Assembly: GCA_030039575.1 (NCBI GenBank)
Contig: JASHVH010000282.1
Location: 1 to 7,362 of the forward strand
Source of the DNA: Acidimicrobiales bacterium
GTDB taxonomy: Bacteria; Actinomycetota; Acidimicrobiia; Acidimicrobiales; Palsa-688
Reading direction: 5' to 3'
DNA length: 7,362 nt
The translations under genes and the position numbers were made by a program. The notes beneath the pieces were generated by a model that had not been told where the DNA came from, ran no database searches, and saw nothing but the letters and a program-made list of their open reading frames with translations. Each line of letters starts with the position of its first letter. Position 1 is the first letter of the stretch. Shown here one piece after another: positions 1-6,717 of this stretch.

Positions 1-3000
1 AAGGCTCGGTACGGTGACGACCTGGGCAGGGTCGAAGCCGCCTGAGGAGAACTGGACCGGCCCGGCGAAGCCGTACAGTTCGCCCCCGGTACCTACGACG
101 TACAAGGTCGCGGCCCCCGTGACGGCCCTGGTGCTGAGGAGCGTCCCGGGCCGGGGCGTCGCCCGGCTGGGGGCAGCAACGCCCGAAGGGGCAGCCACTA
201 CCTTTGCCCGGTCAGCCAGCTGGATGGTGAGAAGCGCGGCCCTAGAGGCTGCGAACGCTCGCCCGCCGGCTAGAACGTATACCCCACCGGGGAAGCGCAC
301 CAGTGCCCCGTTCGGGTAGGAGGCACCCGCGTCCGGGAAGGACGGCGTGGCCACGACCTGGTTGAGGGTTGCCGAGGAGGCGCCGTAAGTGCCATAGCCC
401 GAGAAGGAAGCGGCCACCAAGTGCGTGCCCGCCGAGCTATAGGTAACGGAGCAGGTGGCCTCGCCGGTCGTGCTACTGACTGCCACGGCGCCGCAACCGG
501 CTGGCGTCGACCCGTTGTCGCTAAAGCTGATCGTCCCGCCCCCCGGCAGGGGGCTGATACTCGCCGTGAACGTGACCTCGACCCCCACCGCGGCCGGGTT
601 GGTGGACGAGCGCAGCGCGGTCGCAGTCGCGAGTGTGGTCACGACGGGTACCGGCGCCATGGGCGGCCCGGTGGTCGTGGTCGTGGTCGTAGCGGTTGCA
701 GTCGTGGTCGTGGTCGTGGTGGCGGGCGCGGCGCTTTGGGGGGTGGCGCTCACCTGGGCCGAGGGGGCCGACGGGCCCCCGCTGTTCAGCGCCTCGACAG
801 TGAAGTAGTACTCCGTGCCGTTGGTGAGCCCGCTCACGGTACAGCTGGTGGTGCTCGTGGTGCACGCAGGGGTGCCCGAGTAGTCCTGGCCCCCGGGGCT
901 CGTCGAGTCGAAGACCTCATAAGAAGTTGCGCCGGCCACTGCGCTCCACGACACGCCGGCCTGGGCATCGCCGGCGCTTACCGAGACGCCGCCCGGCGGT
1001 GCCGGGGCGAGCGGCTCGGGGGTGGCGCTCACCTCTGAAGACGGTCCCGATGCGCCCCCGCCGCCGACCGCCTCGACGGTGAAGTAGTACTCCGTGCCGT
1101 TGGTGAGCCCGGTCACGGTACAGCTGACGGTGCTCGTGGTGCACGCAGGGGTGCCCGAGTAGTCCTCGCCGCCGGGGGTCGTCGAGTCGAAGACCTCATA
1201 AGAGCCCGCCCCCGCGACGGTGTCCCATGACAGGTTCACTTGTGAGTCACCCGGGACGGTTGAGACCCCGGCCGGGGCAGCCGGGGCAGCCTCGATGGCA
1301 ATACCGCCGGGTTCCGCCACGCCCGTAAGCGCTCCCGCGATGGTCGAGGTGGGGGCCGGGCTACCGGTGGCGAGCTGGCCGGGGGCGAACTCAGATAGTG
1401 AGTCGTTGGAGTCGTTGGACACCCACAGGTTCCCGGACGGGTCGAACGCCAGGCCAACGGGGCCGTCGAGGCTGTTGGCGGAAGTGGAGGAAAGGGTAGC
1501 GGCTGGAGTGAGTGACCCGCCGGAGGCGAGTTGGCTCGAGGTGTACTCGACCACGGTGTTGCTCCCGTAGTTCGACACCCACAAGTCGCCTGAGGAGTCG
1601 AAGGCAAGGCCGTCGGGGCCGTCCAAGCTGCTGCTTGAGGCGGAGAGAGTCACTGCTGGCGTAGGCGAGGCGCTGGAGGTGAGCTGGCTGGGGGTGTACT
1701 CGGAGAGCGTGTTGCTCGCGTAGTTCGACACCCACAGGTCGCCTGAGGAGTCGAAGGCGAGGGCCCACGGTTCGTCCAGGCTGCCACTCGAAGGAGATAA
1801 GGTCACCGCGGGCGTGGGCGACCCGCTCGCGGCAAGCTGGTGTGGGGAGTACTCGGACAGTGTGTCGGCGCTCGAGCTCGACACCCACAGGTCTCCGGAG
1901 GAGTCGAAGGCCAAGCCAAGGGGGTAATCCAGGTTGGTCGCCGTCGAGGTCAGGACCACATCGGCCGCCGGCGACCCTGTGCGGAGCTGGCCCGGGGTGA
2001 ACTCGACCACGCTGGAGTTGTAATAGTTCAATACCCAGAGGTCGCCAGTACGGTCAAACGCCAAGGCGTACGGGTAGTACAGGCCCGGCGCCGCCGACAG
2101 AGTGGCCGTCGGAACGGGAGAGCCACTGGACGAGAGTTGGCTGGCACTGAACTCGACCAGGGTGCTGCTGTTGTAGTTCGGCACCCAGAGGTTGCCCGAT
2201 GAGTCGAAGTCGACGGCGCCGAACGGCCCGTCCAGGCTGTTGTTGATGGCAGATATAGTGACGGCCGGTGTGGGCGAGCCGCTGGCGGCGAGCTGGCCCG
2301 GCGTGTACTCGACCAGTGTGCTGTTGGAGTAGTTCGGCACCCACAGGTCGCCTGCTTTGTCGAAGCCCACGGCGCCCGGTCCGTCCAGGCTGTCGGCCGT
2401 GGCCGAAATGGTGACGGCCGGGGTGGGCGAGCCGCTAGTCGCGAGCTGGGCCGGCGTGTACTCGACGACGGTGCTAGCAGAGTAGTTTGCCACCCAGAGG
2501 TCGCCGGCAGAGTCGAAGGACATGGTCGCCGGAGCGTCCAAGCTGTTGGCCGTCGCTGAAATAGTGACGGCCGGTGTAGGCGAGCCGCTGGCGCCGAGCT
2601 CGGCCGGCGTGTACTCAACAAGGGTGTCGTTCCCCTCGTTCGCCAGCCAGAGGTCCCCCGCAGCGTCAAAGCCCATTCCCCACGGGACATCCACGCTGTT
2701 GGCCGTCGCTGAAATAGTGACGGCCGGTGTAGGCGAGCCGCTGGCGGCGAGCTCAGCCGGGGTGTACTCGACCACGGTACTGTTACCGTCGTTCGCCACC
2801 CAGAGGTCGCCGGCAGAGTCGAAGGCCAAGGCCGTCGGCTCGTCCAGGACGTTGCCGGCCCCCAATATAGACACGGCTGGGGCAGGTGAGCCGCCGGCGG
2901 CGAGCTCAGCCGGGGTGTACTCGACCACGGTGCTGTCAGCGTAATTTGCCACCCAGAGGTCGCCGGCAGAGCCCAAAGCAGATCCCCATGGCGTGGAAGG

Positions 3001-3303
3001 GGAAGAGCCGGCGAGAGTTACAGCTGGCGCGACGTTACCGTTGGCCGTCGTCGGGTACCCGGTGACGTCGCTCGCGTCGTAATTGGAGACGTAGATGGCC
3101 GAGGCAACCGTCGCCGCGGGGGCCGCGTCTGGCGTAACGCCGACTACCAATGCACTTAATGTGCTCGCTATGACGGCGACCACGCCAACGCGAAGGCGCG
3201 GTGCCCGCCGGCTCTTCGCGCCGCCCTCGTGAGGCAGCGACCATAAAGGCTTTCCAGGTCTCGTTTTGAAGCTGCGGCACCGCGTCGTCAACTTCAGGGG
3301 CAA
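1..3303 (-). CDS. Large exported NHL-like beta-propeller / FN3 / Ig-like surface protein, 3' end missing
   Basis: Probably a secreted or surface-exposed binding or adhesion protein; ligand unknown. The frame is open for 1101 codons and leaves the window without a stop. Residues 1-38 are basic, 39-56 hydrophobic (signal peptide), with likely cleavage near DAAPA at 59-63. A degenerate unit (IYVSNY, about residue 71) precedes 11 units of 50-52 residues with core LAFDSSGDLWVSNY and then VEYTP.QLA; the unit tryptophans run from 117 to 627. NHL/Vgb-type propeller blades have this look. Two FN3 domains follow (about 672-761 and 768-856), then a Thr-rich linker (862-878), a Big_3_5-like Ig domain (about 888-985, Cys937 and Cys951), and a C-terminal region with PNGALVR..GGVYVLAGGRAF (996-1017) and a second related unit (1051-1101). 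The TTG start is chosen for its ideal ribosome site. An in-frame ATG at 3361-3363 is the alternative but lacks one. Family assignment is by eye; the function is inferred. Confidence 0.92.
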   Translation of the reverse strand, partial: MPLKLTTRCRSFKTRPGKPLWSLPHEGGAKSRRAPRLRVGVVAVIASTLSALVVGVTPDAAPAATVASAIYVSNYDASDVTGYPTTANGNVAPAVTLAGSSPSTPWGSALGSAGDLWVANYADSTVVEYTPAELAAGGSPAPAVSILGAGNVLDEPTALAFDSAGDLWVANDGNSTVVEYTPAELAASGSPTPAVTISATANSVDVPWGMGFDAAGDLWLANEGNDTLVEYTPAELGASGSPTPAVTISATANSLDAPATMSFDSAGDLWVANYSASTVVEYTPAQLATSGSPTPAVTISATADSLDGPGAVGFDKAGDLWVPNYSNSTLVEYTPGQLAASGSPTPAVTISAINNSLDGPFGAVDFDSSGNLWVPNYNSSTLVEFSASQLSSSGSPVPTATLSAAPGLYYPYALAFDRTGDLWVLNYYNSSVVEFTPGQLRTGSPAADVVLTSTATNLDYPLGLAFDSSGDLWVSSSSADTLSEYSPHQLAASGSPTPAVTLSPSSGSLDEPWALAFDSSGDLWVSNYASNTLSEYTPSQLTSSASPTPAVTLSASSSSLDGPDGLAFDSSGDLWVSNYGSNTVVEYTSSQLASGGSLTPAATLSSTSANSLDGPVGLAFDPSGNLWVSNDSNDSLSEFAPGQLATGSPAPTSTIAGALTGVAEPGGIAIEAAPAAPAGVSTVPGDSQVNLSWDTVAGAGSYEVFDSTTPGGEDYSGTPACTTSTVSCTVTGLTNGTEYYFTVEAVGGGGASGPSSEVSATPEPLAPAPPGGVSVSAGDAQAGVSWSAVAGATSYEVFDSTSPGGQDYSGTPACTTSTTSCTVSGLTNGTEYYFTVEALNSGGPSAPSAQVSATPQSAAPATTTTTTTATATTTTTTTGPPMAPVPVVTTLATATALRSSTNPAAVGVEVTFTASISPLPGGGTISFSDNGSTPAGCGAVAVSSTTGEATCSVTYSSAGTHLVAASFSGYGTYGASSATLNQVVATPSFPDAGASYPNGALVRFPGGVYVLAGGRAFAASRAALLTIQLADRAKVVAAPSGVAAPSRATPRPGTLLSTRAVTGAATLYVVGTGGELYGFAGPVQFSSGGFDPAQVVTVPSL
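670..720 (-). repeat. Thr-rich linker, simple hexamer-like repeat
   Basis: Seventeen codons encode 15 Thr and two Ala (seven Thr, Ala-Thr-Ala, seven Thr), mostly from alternating ACC and ACG codons, which makes a hexanucleotide-like repeat. It lies between FN3 domain 2 and the Ig-like domain, residues 862-878. Such linkers act as flexible spacers in exported proteins and can be O-glycosylated in actinobacteria. The repeat could vary in length by slippage. Confidence 0.8.
802..1203 (-). repeat. Near-identical duplicated segment in the two FN3 domains
   Basis: Positions 802-924 and 1081-1203 align over 123 bp with six mismatches by my count, offset 279 bp (93 codons). Each copy encodes the second half of one FN3 domain: YEVFDST, then TPACTTST.SCTV, then GLTNGTEYYFTVEA. 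Each carries two Cys six residues apart or seven positions on (721/728 and 814/821), which may form a disulfide. The first halves of the two domains are more diverged, so the homogenised block is local. Confidence 0.88.
1336..3000 (-). repeat. Tandem array of 11 propeller-blade units, 153-bp period
   Basis: Coding tandem repeats inside the large exported protein. The conserved Trp codon of GDLWV/GNLWV lies (lowest coordinate) at 2953, 2800, 2647, 2494, 2341, 2185, 2035, 1885, 1732, 1579 and 1423. Spacings are 150-156 bp, mostly 153 (51 codons). Each unit has a Leu-Asp-x-Pro turn, FDSSGDLWVSNY, VEYTP.QLA and then GSPTPAV. The unit at 2953 has lost the Phe-Asp pair (reads GSALGSAGDLW). Array limits are approximate. 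A shorter, degenerate unit without the Trp (IYVSNY, near 3091) precedes the array, so there may be 12 blades. Confidence 0.9.
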
Positions 3304-3309
3304 CCTGTC

Positions 3310-3317
3310 ACCTCCTC
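3310..3317 (-). promoter_or_regulatory. Ribosome binding site deciding a TTG start
   Basis: Read on the minus strand this is GAGGAGGT, six bases before TTG at 3303-3301. It is a near-perfect anti-16S match at good spacing. It is why the propeller protein is started at TTG rather than at the in-frame ATG 60 bases upstream, which has no comparable site. The GTG inside this site is in another frame and hits a stop after five codons. Confidence 0.8.
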
Positions 3318-3570
3318 GACCTTGCCTGGAAAGATACCACCCTCCGCGGCAACTCGACCACATTAGTCTCGGCGGCGGTTCGCCGCAGCACTCTGGTGCC
3401 GCTCGGTCAGCGCCGCGGGGTCGCCGTGTCCCGGCATCACGAGCCGGAGCTGACAACGTGAATTCGAACCGGACGTGGTTCGGTCACGAAATGCGGCTTG
3501 TAGTCGTTGCCCGGCAACTGCAGTCGTCCGACGAGGCCCTGGAGGCGGGGATGACAGGAGCGTTAGGGAC

Positions 3571-3999
3571 TTAGTCCTCGACAACAGTATCGACTATAAG
3601 CACTGAGCAATTGGCATGGTGGGCAACCGAGTTCGGCACGCTGCCGAGGACCCGACGCATACCCCTCATGCCCTTGTTACCGACGACGATAAGGTCGGCA
3701 CCGACGTGGTCGGCCACCCCGACGATCGCCTCGGCGGCGGGCCCGGACACGGGGTGGTAGCGGGCTTCGACCCCTTCTTTAACAATTCCCTCCCGCAGCC
3801 TTTCGAGCAGCCGGTCGGCCTCTTTGGCCACCATGTCCATGTAATCGCCGGGCAGCGGCCCCGAGTAAGTCAATGGCGGGTTATAGGCCGTCATGACGTG
3901 AAGGGTCCCACTAGTCACCTTTATGAGCTCGACGGCCGTACTTACGGCACGGGCTGCTGTCACCGAGTCGTCTGCGGCAACGAGGACCGTCTTGAACAT
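3571..3999 (-). CDS. Universal stress protein, single UspA domain
   Basis: A 142-residue cytoplasmic UspA-fold protein of the usual single-domain length. It starts MFKTVLVAADDS, the first beta strand and the Asp-rich nucleotide-binding turn. It ends with DLIVVGNKGMRGMRRVLGS, then VPNSVAHHANCSVLIV. The GNKG...GS segment matches the ATP-binding Usp loop, but with eight rather than nine residues between the second Gly and the GS pair. The family binds ATP or other adenine nucleotides and helps survival under starvation, hypoxia or oxidative stress; the ligand here is inferred. The ATG at 3999 is preceded by AGGAGGT (4003-4009). The frame stays open to 4230, but the extra residues look like untranslated leader. 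It is divergent from the permease gene and co-directional with the propeller gene, 267 bp beyond its stop. Confidence 0.95.
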   Translation of the reverse strand: MFKTVLVAADDSVTAARAVSTAVELIKVTSGTLHVMTAYNPPLTYSGPLPGDYMDMVAKEADRLLERLREGIVKEGVEARYHPVSGPAAEAIVGVADHVGADLIVVGNKGMRGMRRVLGSVPNSVAHHANCSVLIVDTVVED

Positions 4000-4002
4000 G
4001 AC

Positions 4003-4009
4003 ACCTCCT
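4003..4009 (-). promoter_or_regulatory. Ribosome binding site of the universal stress protein
   Basis: Minus-strand AGGAGGT three bases before the ATG at 3999. The spacing is short but the match is complete. It fixes the start at MFKTVLVAADDS and argues against the longer upstream frame. Confidence 0.75.
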
Positions 4010-4031
4010 AATGCCCCTGGTGGCCGAAAGA

Positions 4032-4037
4032 ATTCTA
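4032..4037 (-). promoter_or_regulatory. Possible -10 box for the universal stress protein
   Basis: Read on the minus strand this is TAGAAT, five of six matches to the TATAAT consensus, in otherwise GC-rich sequence. It would place transcription start about 25 bases before the ATG, leaving room for the AGGAGGT site. I find no good -35 hexamer 16-18 bases further upstream, so this is tentative. Confidence 0.3.
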
Positions 4038-4251
4038 AGTGACGGTGCCGCGGCGAGCACGGTCGGTCGCCGCCTTTTCCGTGTTTGCCCGGTCGTGACC
4101 ACAGATAAGACCATGTCGCGCCCCCCAAGGCATAGCCACAGCACACCTGGAGCAGAGGTCTTTCGCCGGCAACAGCTTCGGGCGCCTGGGCTACGCTAGG
4201 GCGAAAACAGGCCAGATCGATACCTCGCAACCGTGAGCACTCTCACCCTCC

Positions 4252-4256
4252 GGAGG
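4252..4256 (+). promoter_or_regulatory. Ribosome binding site of the permease
   Basis: GGAGG eight bases before GTG 4265. Another in-frame GTG at 4259 is only two bases away, too close for normal initiation, so this site decides the start. Confidence 0.7.
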
Positions 4257-4264
4257 TAGTGGGC

Positions 4265-5218
4265 GTGAAGGCACGAATAGGCCCAACTGCTGCTGTGCCC
4301 TACCAGGCTCGTGCCGTGACAAGACCGGTAGGGCATACGGCCAACGGTTTGGTGCCGCTTCAGTTGTACGGCCTCAGGCGCCGCACCGTCAACCTCGTGA
4401 CCCTCGCGTGCGGCTTGTTCGCGCTGTTCACTCTCGTGCCCATCTGGTGGGTTGTTGTCAACTCCACAAAGACGGGGGTCAACATCAACTCGACGTTCGG
4501 CTTCTCGTTCGCGCGTCCCTTTGTCCTGTTCAGGAACGTCCATGACGTGTTTACCAACACCGAAAGCGGTTCATTTCTGGACTGGACAAAGAACTCGGCG
4601 ATATATGCCAGCGCCGGAGCGGCCGGAGCGACCGTCCTCTCGGCCATGGCCGGCTACGGCTTTGCCCAGTTTAATTTCCGAGGCAAGAACGCCCTGTTCT
4701 TGTTCGCCATGGGCCCCGTGCTGGTACCCGAGACCGTTTTTGCCATTCCTCTGTTCTTGCTTTATGCAAAGCTGCGTCTCGTCAGTACCATGCCCGGGAT
4801 GGTGATCCCGTTTATAGTTAGCCCCATTACTCTTTACATGATGAGGGTCTATATAAGGATAATGGTCCCTCGCGAACTAATTGACGCCGCCCGTGTCGAT
4901 GGTGCCGGGGAGGCGAGGATCTTCGCCCGAATAGCGGTGCCTCTCATTGTGGCGCCACTGGTCACTGTGTTCATGCTCAACTTCGTGAGCGCGTGGAACG
5001 AGTTCTTCCTGCCCTTCATTTTGAACAACAACCCGAACCTGAACCCCCTTACCGTCGGTCTGGCGACTTGGATGAGCCCAGTCGCGGGGCCCAGCCAGGA
5101 CCAAACCGCAATGGTCGTTACGGCTGCAATGCTCAGCATTGTCCCGCCAATAACCATGTTCCTCGTGCTGCAGCGTTATTTGCGAGGCGGGTTGCTCCTG
5201 GGAGCGATCACGAAGTAG
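4265..5218 (+). CDS. MalG-type carbohydrate ABC transporter permease (CUT1 family), orphan
   Basis: A 317-residue inner-membrane subunit. In this family two permeases form a channel through which sugar from a binding protein is moved, powered by an ATPase. TM1 is at about residues 42-65. Further hydrophobic stretches follow near 110-136, 143-167, 177-197, 227-250 and 283-302. The EAA loop that docks the ATPase is at 204-227 (ELIDAARVDGAGEARIF, then VPL). The C-terminus LQRYLRGGLLLGAITK is typical of the MalG half. GTG at 4265 is chosen because GGAGG at 4252-4256 is eight bases away; GTG 4259 would be only two away. The N-terminal tail (about 40 residues) looks somewhat long for the family. 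No binding protein, MalF partner or ATPase is in the window and the upstream gene is divergent. The sugar is unknown. Codon use is AT-rich for the locus, with seven ATA Ile codons. Confidence 0.95.
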   Translation: MKARIGPTAAVPYQARAVTRPVGHTANGLVPLQLYGLRRRTVNLVTLACGLFALFTLVPIWWVVVNSTKTGVNINSTFGFSFARPFVLFRNVHDVFTNTESGSFLDWTKNSAIYASAGAAGATVLSAMAGYGFAQFNFRGKNALFLFAMGPVLVPETVFAIPLFLLYAKLRLVSTMPGMVIPFIVSPITLYMMRVYIRIMVPRELIDAARVDGAGEARIFARIAVPLIVAPLVTVFMLNFVSAWNEFFLPFILNNNPNLNPLTVGLATWMSPVAGPSQDQTAMVVTAAMLSIVPPITMFLVLQRYLRGGLLLGAITK

Positions 5219-5282
5219 CGCATTGGCCATTCGGGGCCACCACGTACCCAAACCGAAGCCACACAACAGAAAACAACAAGAC

Positions 5283-5289
5283 GAGGAGG
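5283..5289 (+). promoter_or_regulatory. Ribosome binding site of the MDR oxidoreductase
   Basis: GAGGAGG six bases before GTG 5296, inside an A-rich, probably unstructured stretch (about 5262-5282). It rules out the long upstream extension of this frame, which overlaps the permease gene. Confidence 0.75.
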
Positions 5290-5295
5290 CCACCT

Positions 5296-6234
5296 GTGAA
5301 AGCCGCAGTCGTCACCGATTTTTCCCAGCCACCCCACTACCAGGACTTCCCCGATCCCGTCGCTAGCGGCGAGGACGAGGTGGTCGTGGAGGTCCTGGCC
5401 GCCGGGCTGCACCCGAGGGTGCGCTCACAGGCCGGCGGATCCCACTACACGAGCACGGGTGAGCTGCCGCTGGTTCCCGGGGTGGACGCCGTCGTGCGCG
5501 ATCGGCAGGGGAAGATCCGCTACGCCATCATCGACGTCGACGAGACGACGCTCGGCACAATGGCTGAGCGGACGGTGATCGACGCCGGCCGCAGCGTCGT
5601 ACTGCCGGCCAAGGTCGACCCCGTCGAGGTGGCCGCCGCGGTCAACCCGGCCATGTCCTCGTGGGTGGCGCTGCGCCGACGGGTCGACTTCAGCCGCGGG
5701 CAACGAGTAGCAATCCTCGGAGCCACCGGGAACGCAGGGCGGATGGCGGTCCAGGTGGCAAAGCGCTTAGGCGCGTCCGAAGTGGTCGCCGCCGGCCGCG
5801 ACGCCGCCAAGCTGGCCGAACTACCCGCGCTCGGCGCGGACGTCACCTGCACCCTCGATCAGCTCGCCCAGGCGGCCGACGTGGACGTGGTGATCGACTA
5901 CCTATGGGGGGAGCCGACCGGCCGGGCGATGGTCGAGATCCTCACCAATCGAGCCGACCGGGGCAAGCAACTGGCCTGGCTGGAGGTCGGCGCCATCGCC
6001 GGCCCACAGGCCTCTATCCCGGCGGCTGCGCTACGCTCCGCCCGCCTGCAGATCGTCGGCAGCGGGATCGGGTCGGTACCCGGCCGAGACTTCGTCGAGG
6101 AGCTCCCAAAGATCGTCGAGGCCATCGCAGAGGGCGCGTTCGACGTGCGCGCCAAGGCGGTCCCGCTTTCCGAAGTCGAACGGGTCTGGACCAGCACTGC
6201 CGGCACCAGCGACCGGATCGTGCTCGTCCCCTAA
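5296..6234 (+). CDS. Zinc-independent MDR oxidoreductase, quinone-oxidoreductase-like
   Basis: A 312-residue cytoplasmic enzyme of the medium-chain dehydrogenase/reductase superfamily. It probably reduces a quinone or enone with NAD(P)H; the substrate is not known. The N-terminal GroES-like catalytic domain spans about 1-125 (VVVEVLAAGLHPRVRSQAGG at 29-48, LPLVPGVDAV at 57-66). The Rossmann domain follows, with nucleotide loop ILGATGNAG at 140-148. AAGRD at 165-169 ends the second strand; Arg168 suggests NADPH preference (inference). The only Cys is in ADVTCTL, so the catalytic and structural zinc sites of alcohol dehydrogenases are absent. GTG 5296 follows GAGGAGG (5283-5289) by six bases. 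The gene begins 77 bp after the permease stop on the same strand, so co-transcription is possible. The sequence is markedly GC-richer than the permease and I see no ATA codon. Length is about normal for the family. Confidence 0.94.
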   Translation: MKAAVVTDFSQPPHYQDFPDPVASGEDEVVVEVLAAGLHPRVRSQAGGSHYTSTGELPLVPGVDAVVRDRQGKIRYAIIDVDETTLGTMAERTVIDAGRSVVLPAKVDPVEVAAAVNPAMSSWVALRRRVDFSRGQRVAILGATGNAGRMAVQVAKRLGASEVVAAGRDAAKLAELPALGADVTCTLDQLAQAADVDVVIDYLWGEPTGRAMVEILTNRADRGKQLAWLEVGAIAGPQASIPAAALRSARLQIVGSGIGSVPGRDFVEELPKIVEAIAEGAFDVRAKAVPLSEVERVWTSTAGTSDRIVLVP

Positions 6235-6717
6235 GCAGCGGTACCCGATGACAACAAACGCGAGCGGGAGCGAACTGCAGATGAGGGATCACGTCAGCAA
6301 CGCGCAAGATCACGAGTTGACCGGTCTTGGCCTTCTCTAAGGCGGCTCTTATTGTTCACATAGAACCCATTCCGACATAGTGGTTATGAACCGCCACCGT
6401 GAGGCTCATCCAAGTTGCGCTCCGGCCCGGTCCACTGAAGTTGAAGTCGACCTGGCCCGGCAGCGAGCTCATTTCCGCTTGCTGGCTGAGCTGTACCGGC
6501 AACGGCGGCCAGTCGCAAAGAGACGGAACTGGCCGACCGTGCGTACTCACGCTGTGGTCGTACCGATCACCGCCGGCCGGAGATGGCAGCAGGACCACCA
6601 GGAGCCTCCTGAGGGCGCCAGTTGAAGCACGCAACCACGAGAGCATTATCAGACCAAGCCGTCTCGTGCGGGACCGTTTTCACTGAGGCGGCTTAGCCTT
6701 CTTCTGCGAACACCACG
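6235..6717. other. 483-bp stretch with no convincing gene
   Basis: It lies between the oxidoreductase stop and the stop of the small membrane protein. Short open frames exist on both strands (for example 6380-6625 plus, 81 codons; 6356-6646 minus, 96 codons). None has a clear ribosome site, a recognisable motif or strong GC bias at third codon positions. A weak hairpin, GCCTT-CTCT-AAGGC at 6330-6343, is followed by a mildly T-rich segment and might help terminate the oxidoreductase transcript. The stem is only five base pairs, so I do not list it as a terminator. The two flanking genes converge here, so terminators would be expected. Confidence 0.6.

Noticed and set aside
421..1038. Long plus-strand and alternative minus-strand open frames across 1-3280, for example 421-1038, 2028-2690 and 1391-1888
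   Set aside because: They are shadows of the GC-rich repeat-coding gene on the minus strand: they show the repeat period in low-complexity Arg/Pro/Gly-rich translations and have no domain sense.
3460..3485. tRNA T-arm-like string (GGTTCGAAT on the minus strand) and hairpin CGAACC-GGACGT-GGTTCG at 3465-3482
   Set aside because: No T stem, anticodon arm or acceptor stem fits around it. As a terminator it has a six-base-pair stem with no T-run on either strand.
4085..4110. Possible permease promoter (TTTGCC, 16 bases, TAAGAC)
   Set aside because: Both hexamers match the consensus poorly and the box would lie about 155 bases before the start. Not better than chance.
5223..5238. Small hairpin TGGCC-ATTCGG-GGCCA after the permease stop
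   Set aside because: Five-base-pair stem without a T-run. Not enough to call a terminator between permease and oxidoreductase.
4993..5295. Upstream extension of the oxidoreductase frame to an ATG at 4993
   Set aside because: It overlaps the permease gene in another frame, and the strong ribosome site at 5283-5289 with the family-typical start places initiation at 5296.
6380..6625. 81-codon plus-strand frame starting MVMNRHREAHPS
   Set aside because: No ribosome site, no recognised motif, and only about two thirds of third positions are G or C, which is not convincing in this context. Overlapping frames of similar length exist on both strands.
6337..6693. Imperfect 11-bp direct repeat (6337-6347 and 6683-6693, one mismatch) flanking about 335 bp
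   Set aside because: It is short and could be chance. The enclosed sequence has no transposase, integrase or inverted ends to support a mobile remnant.
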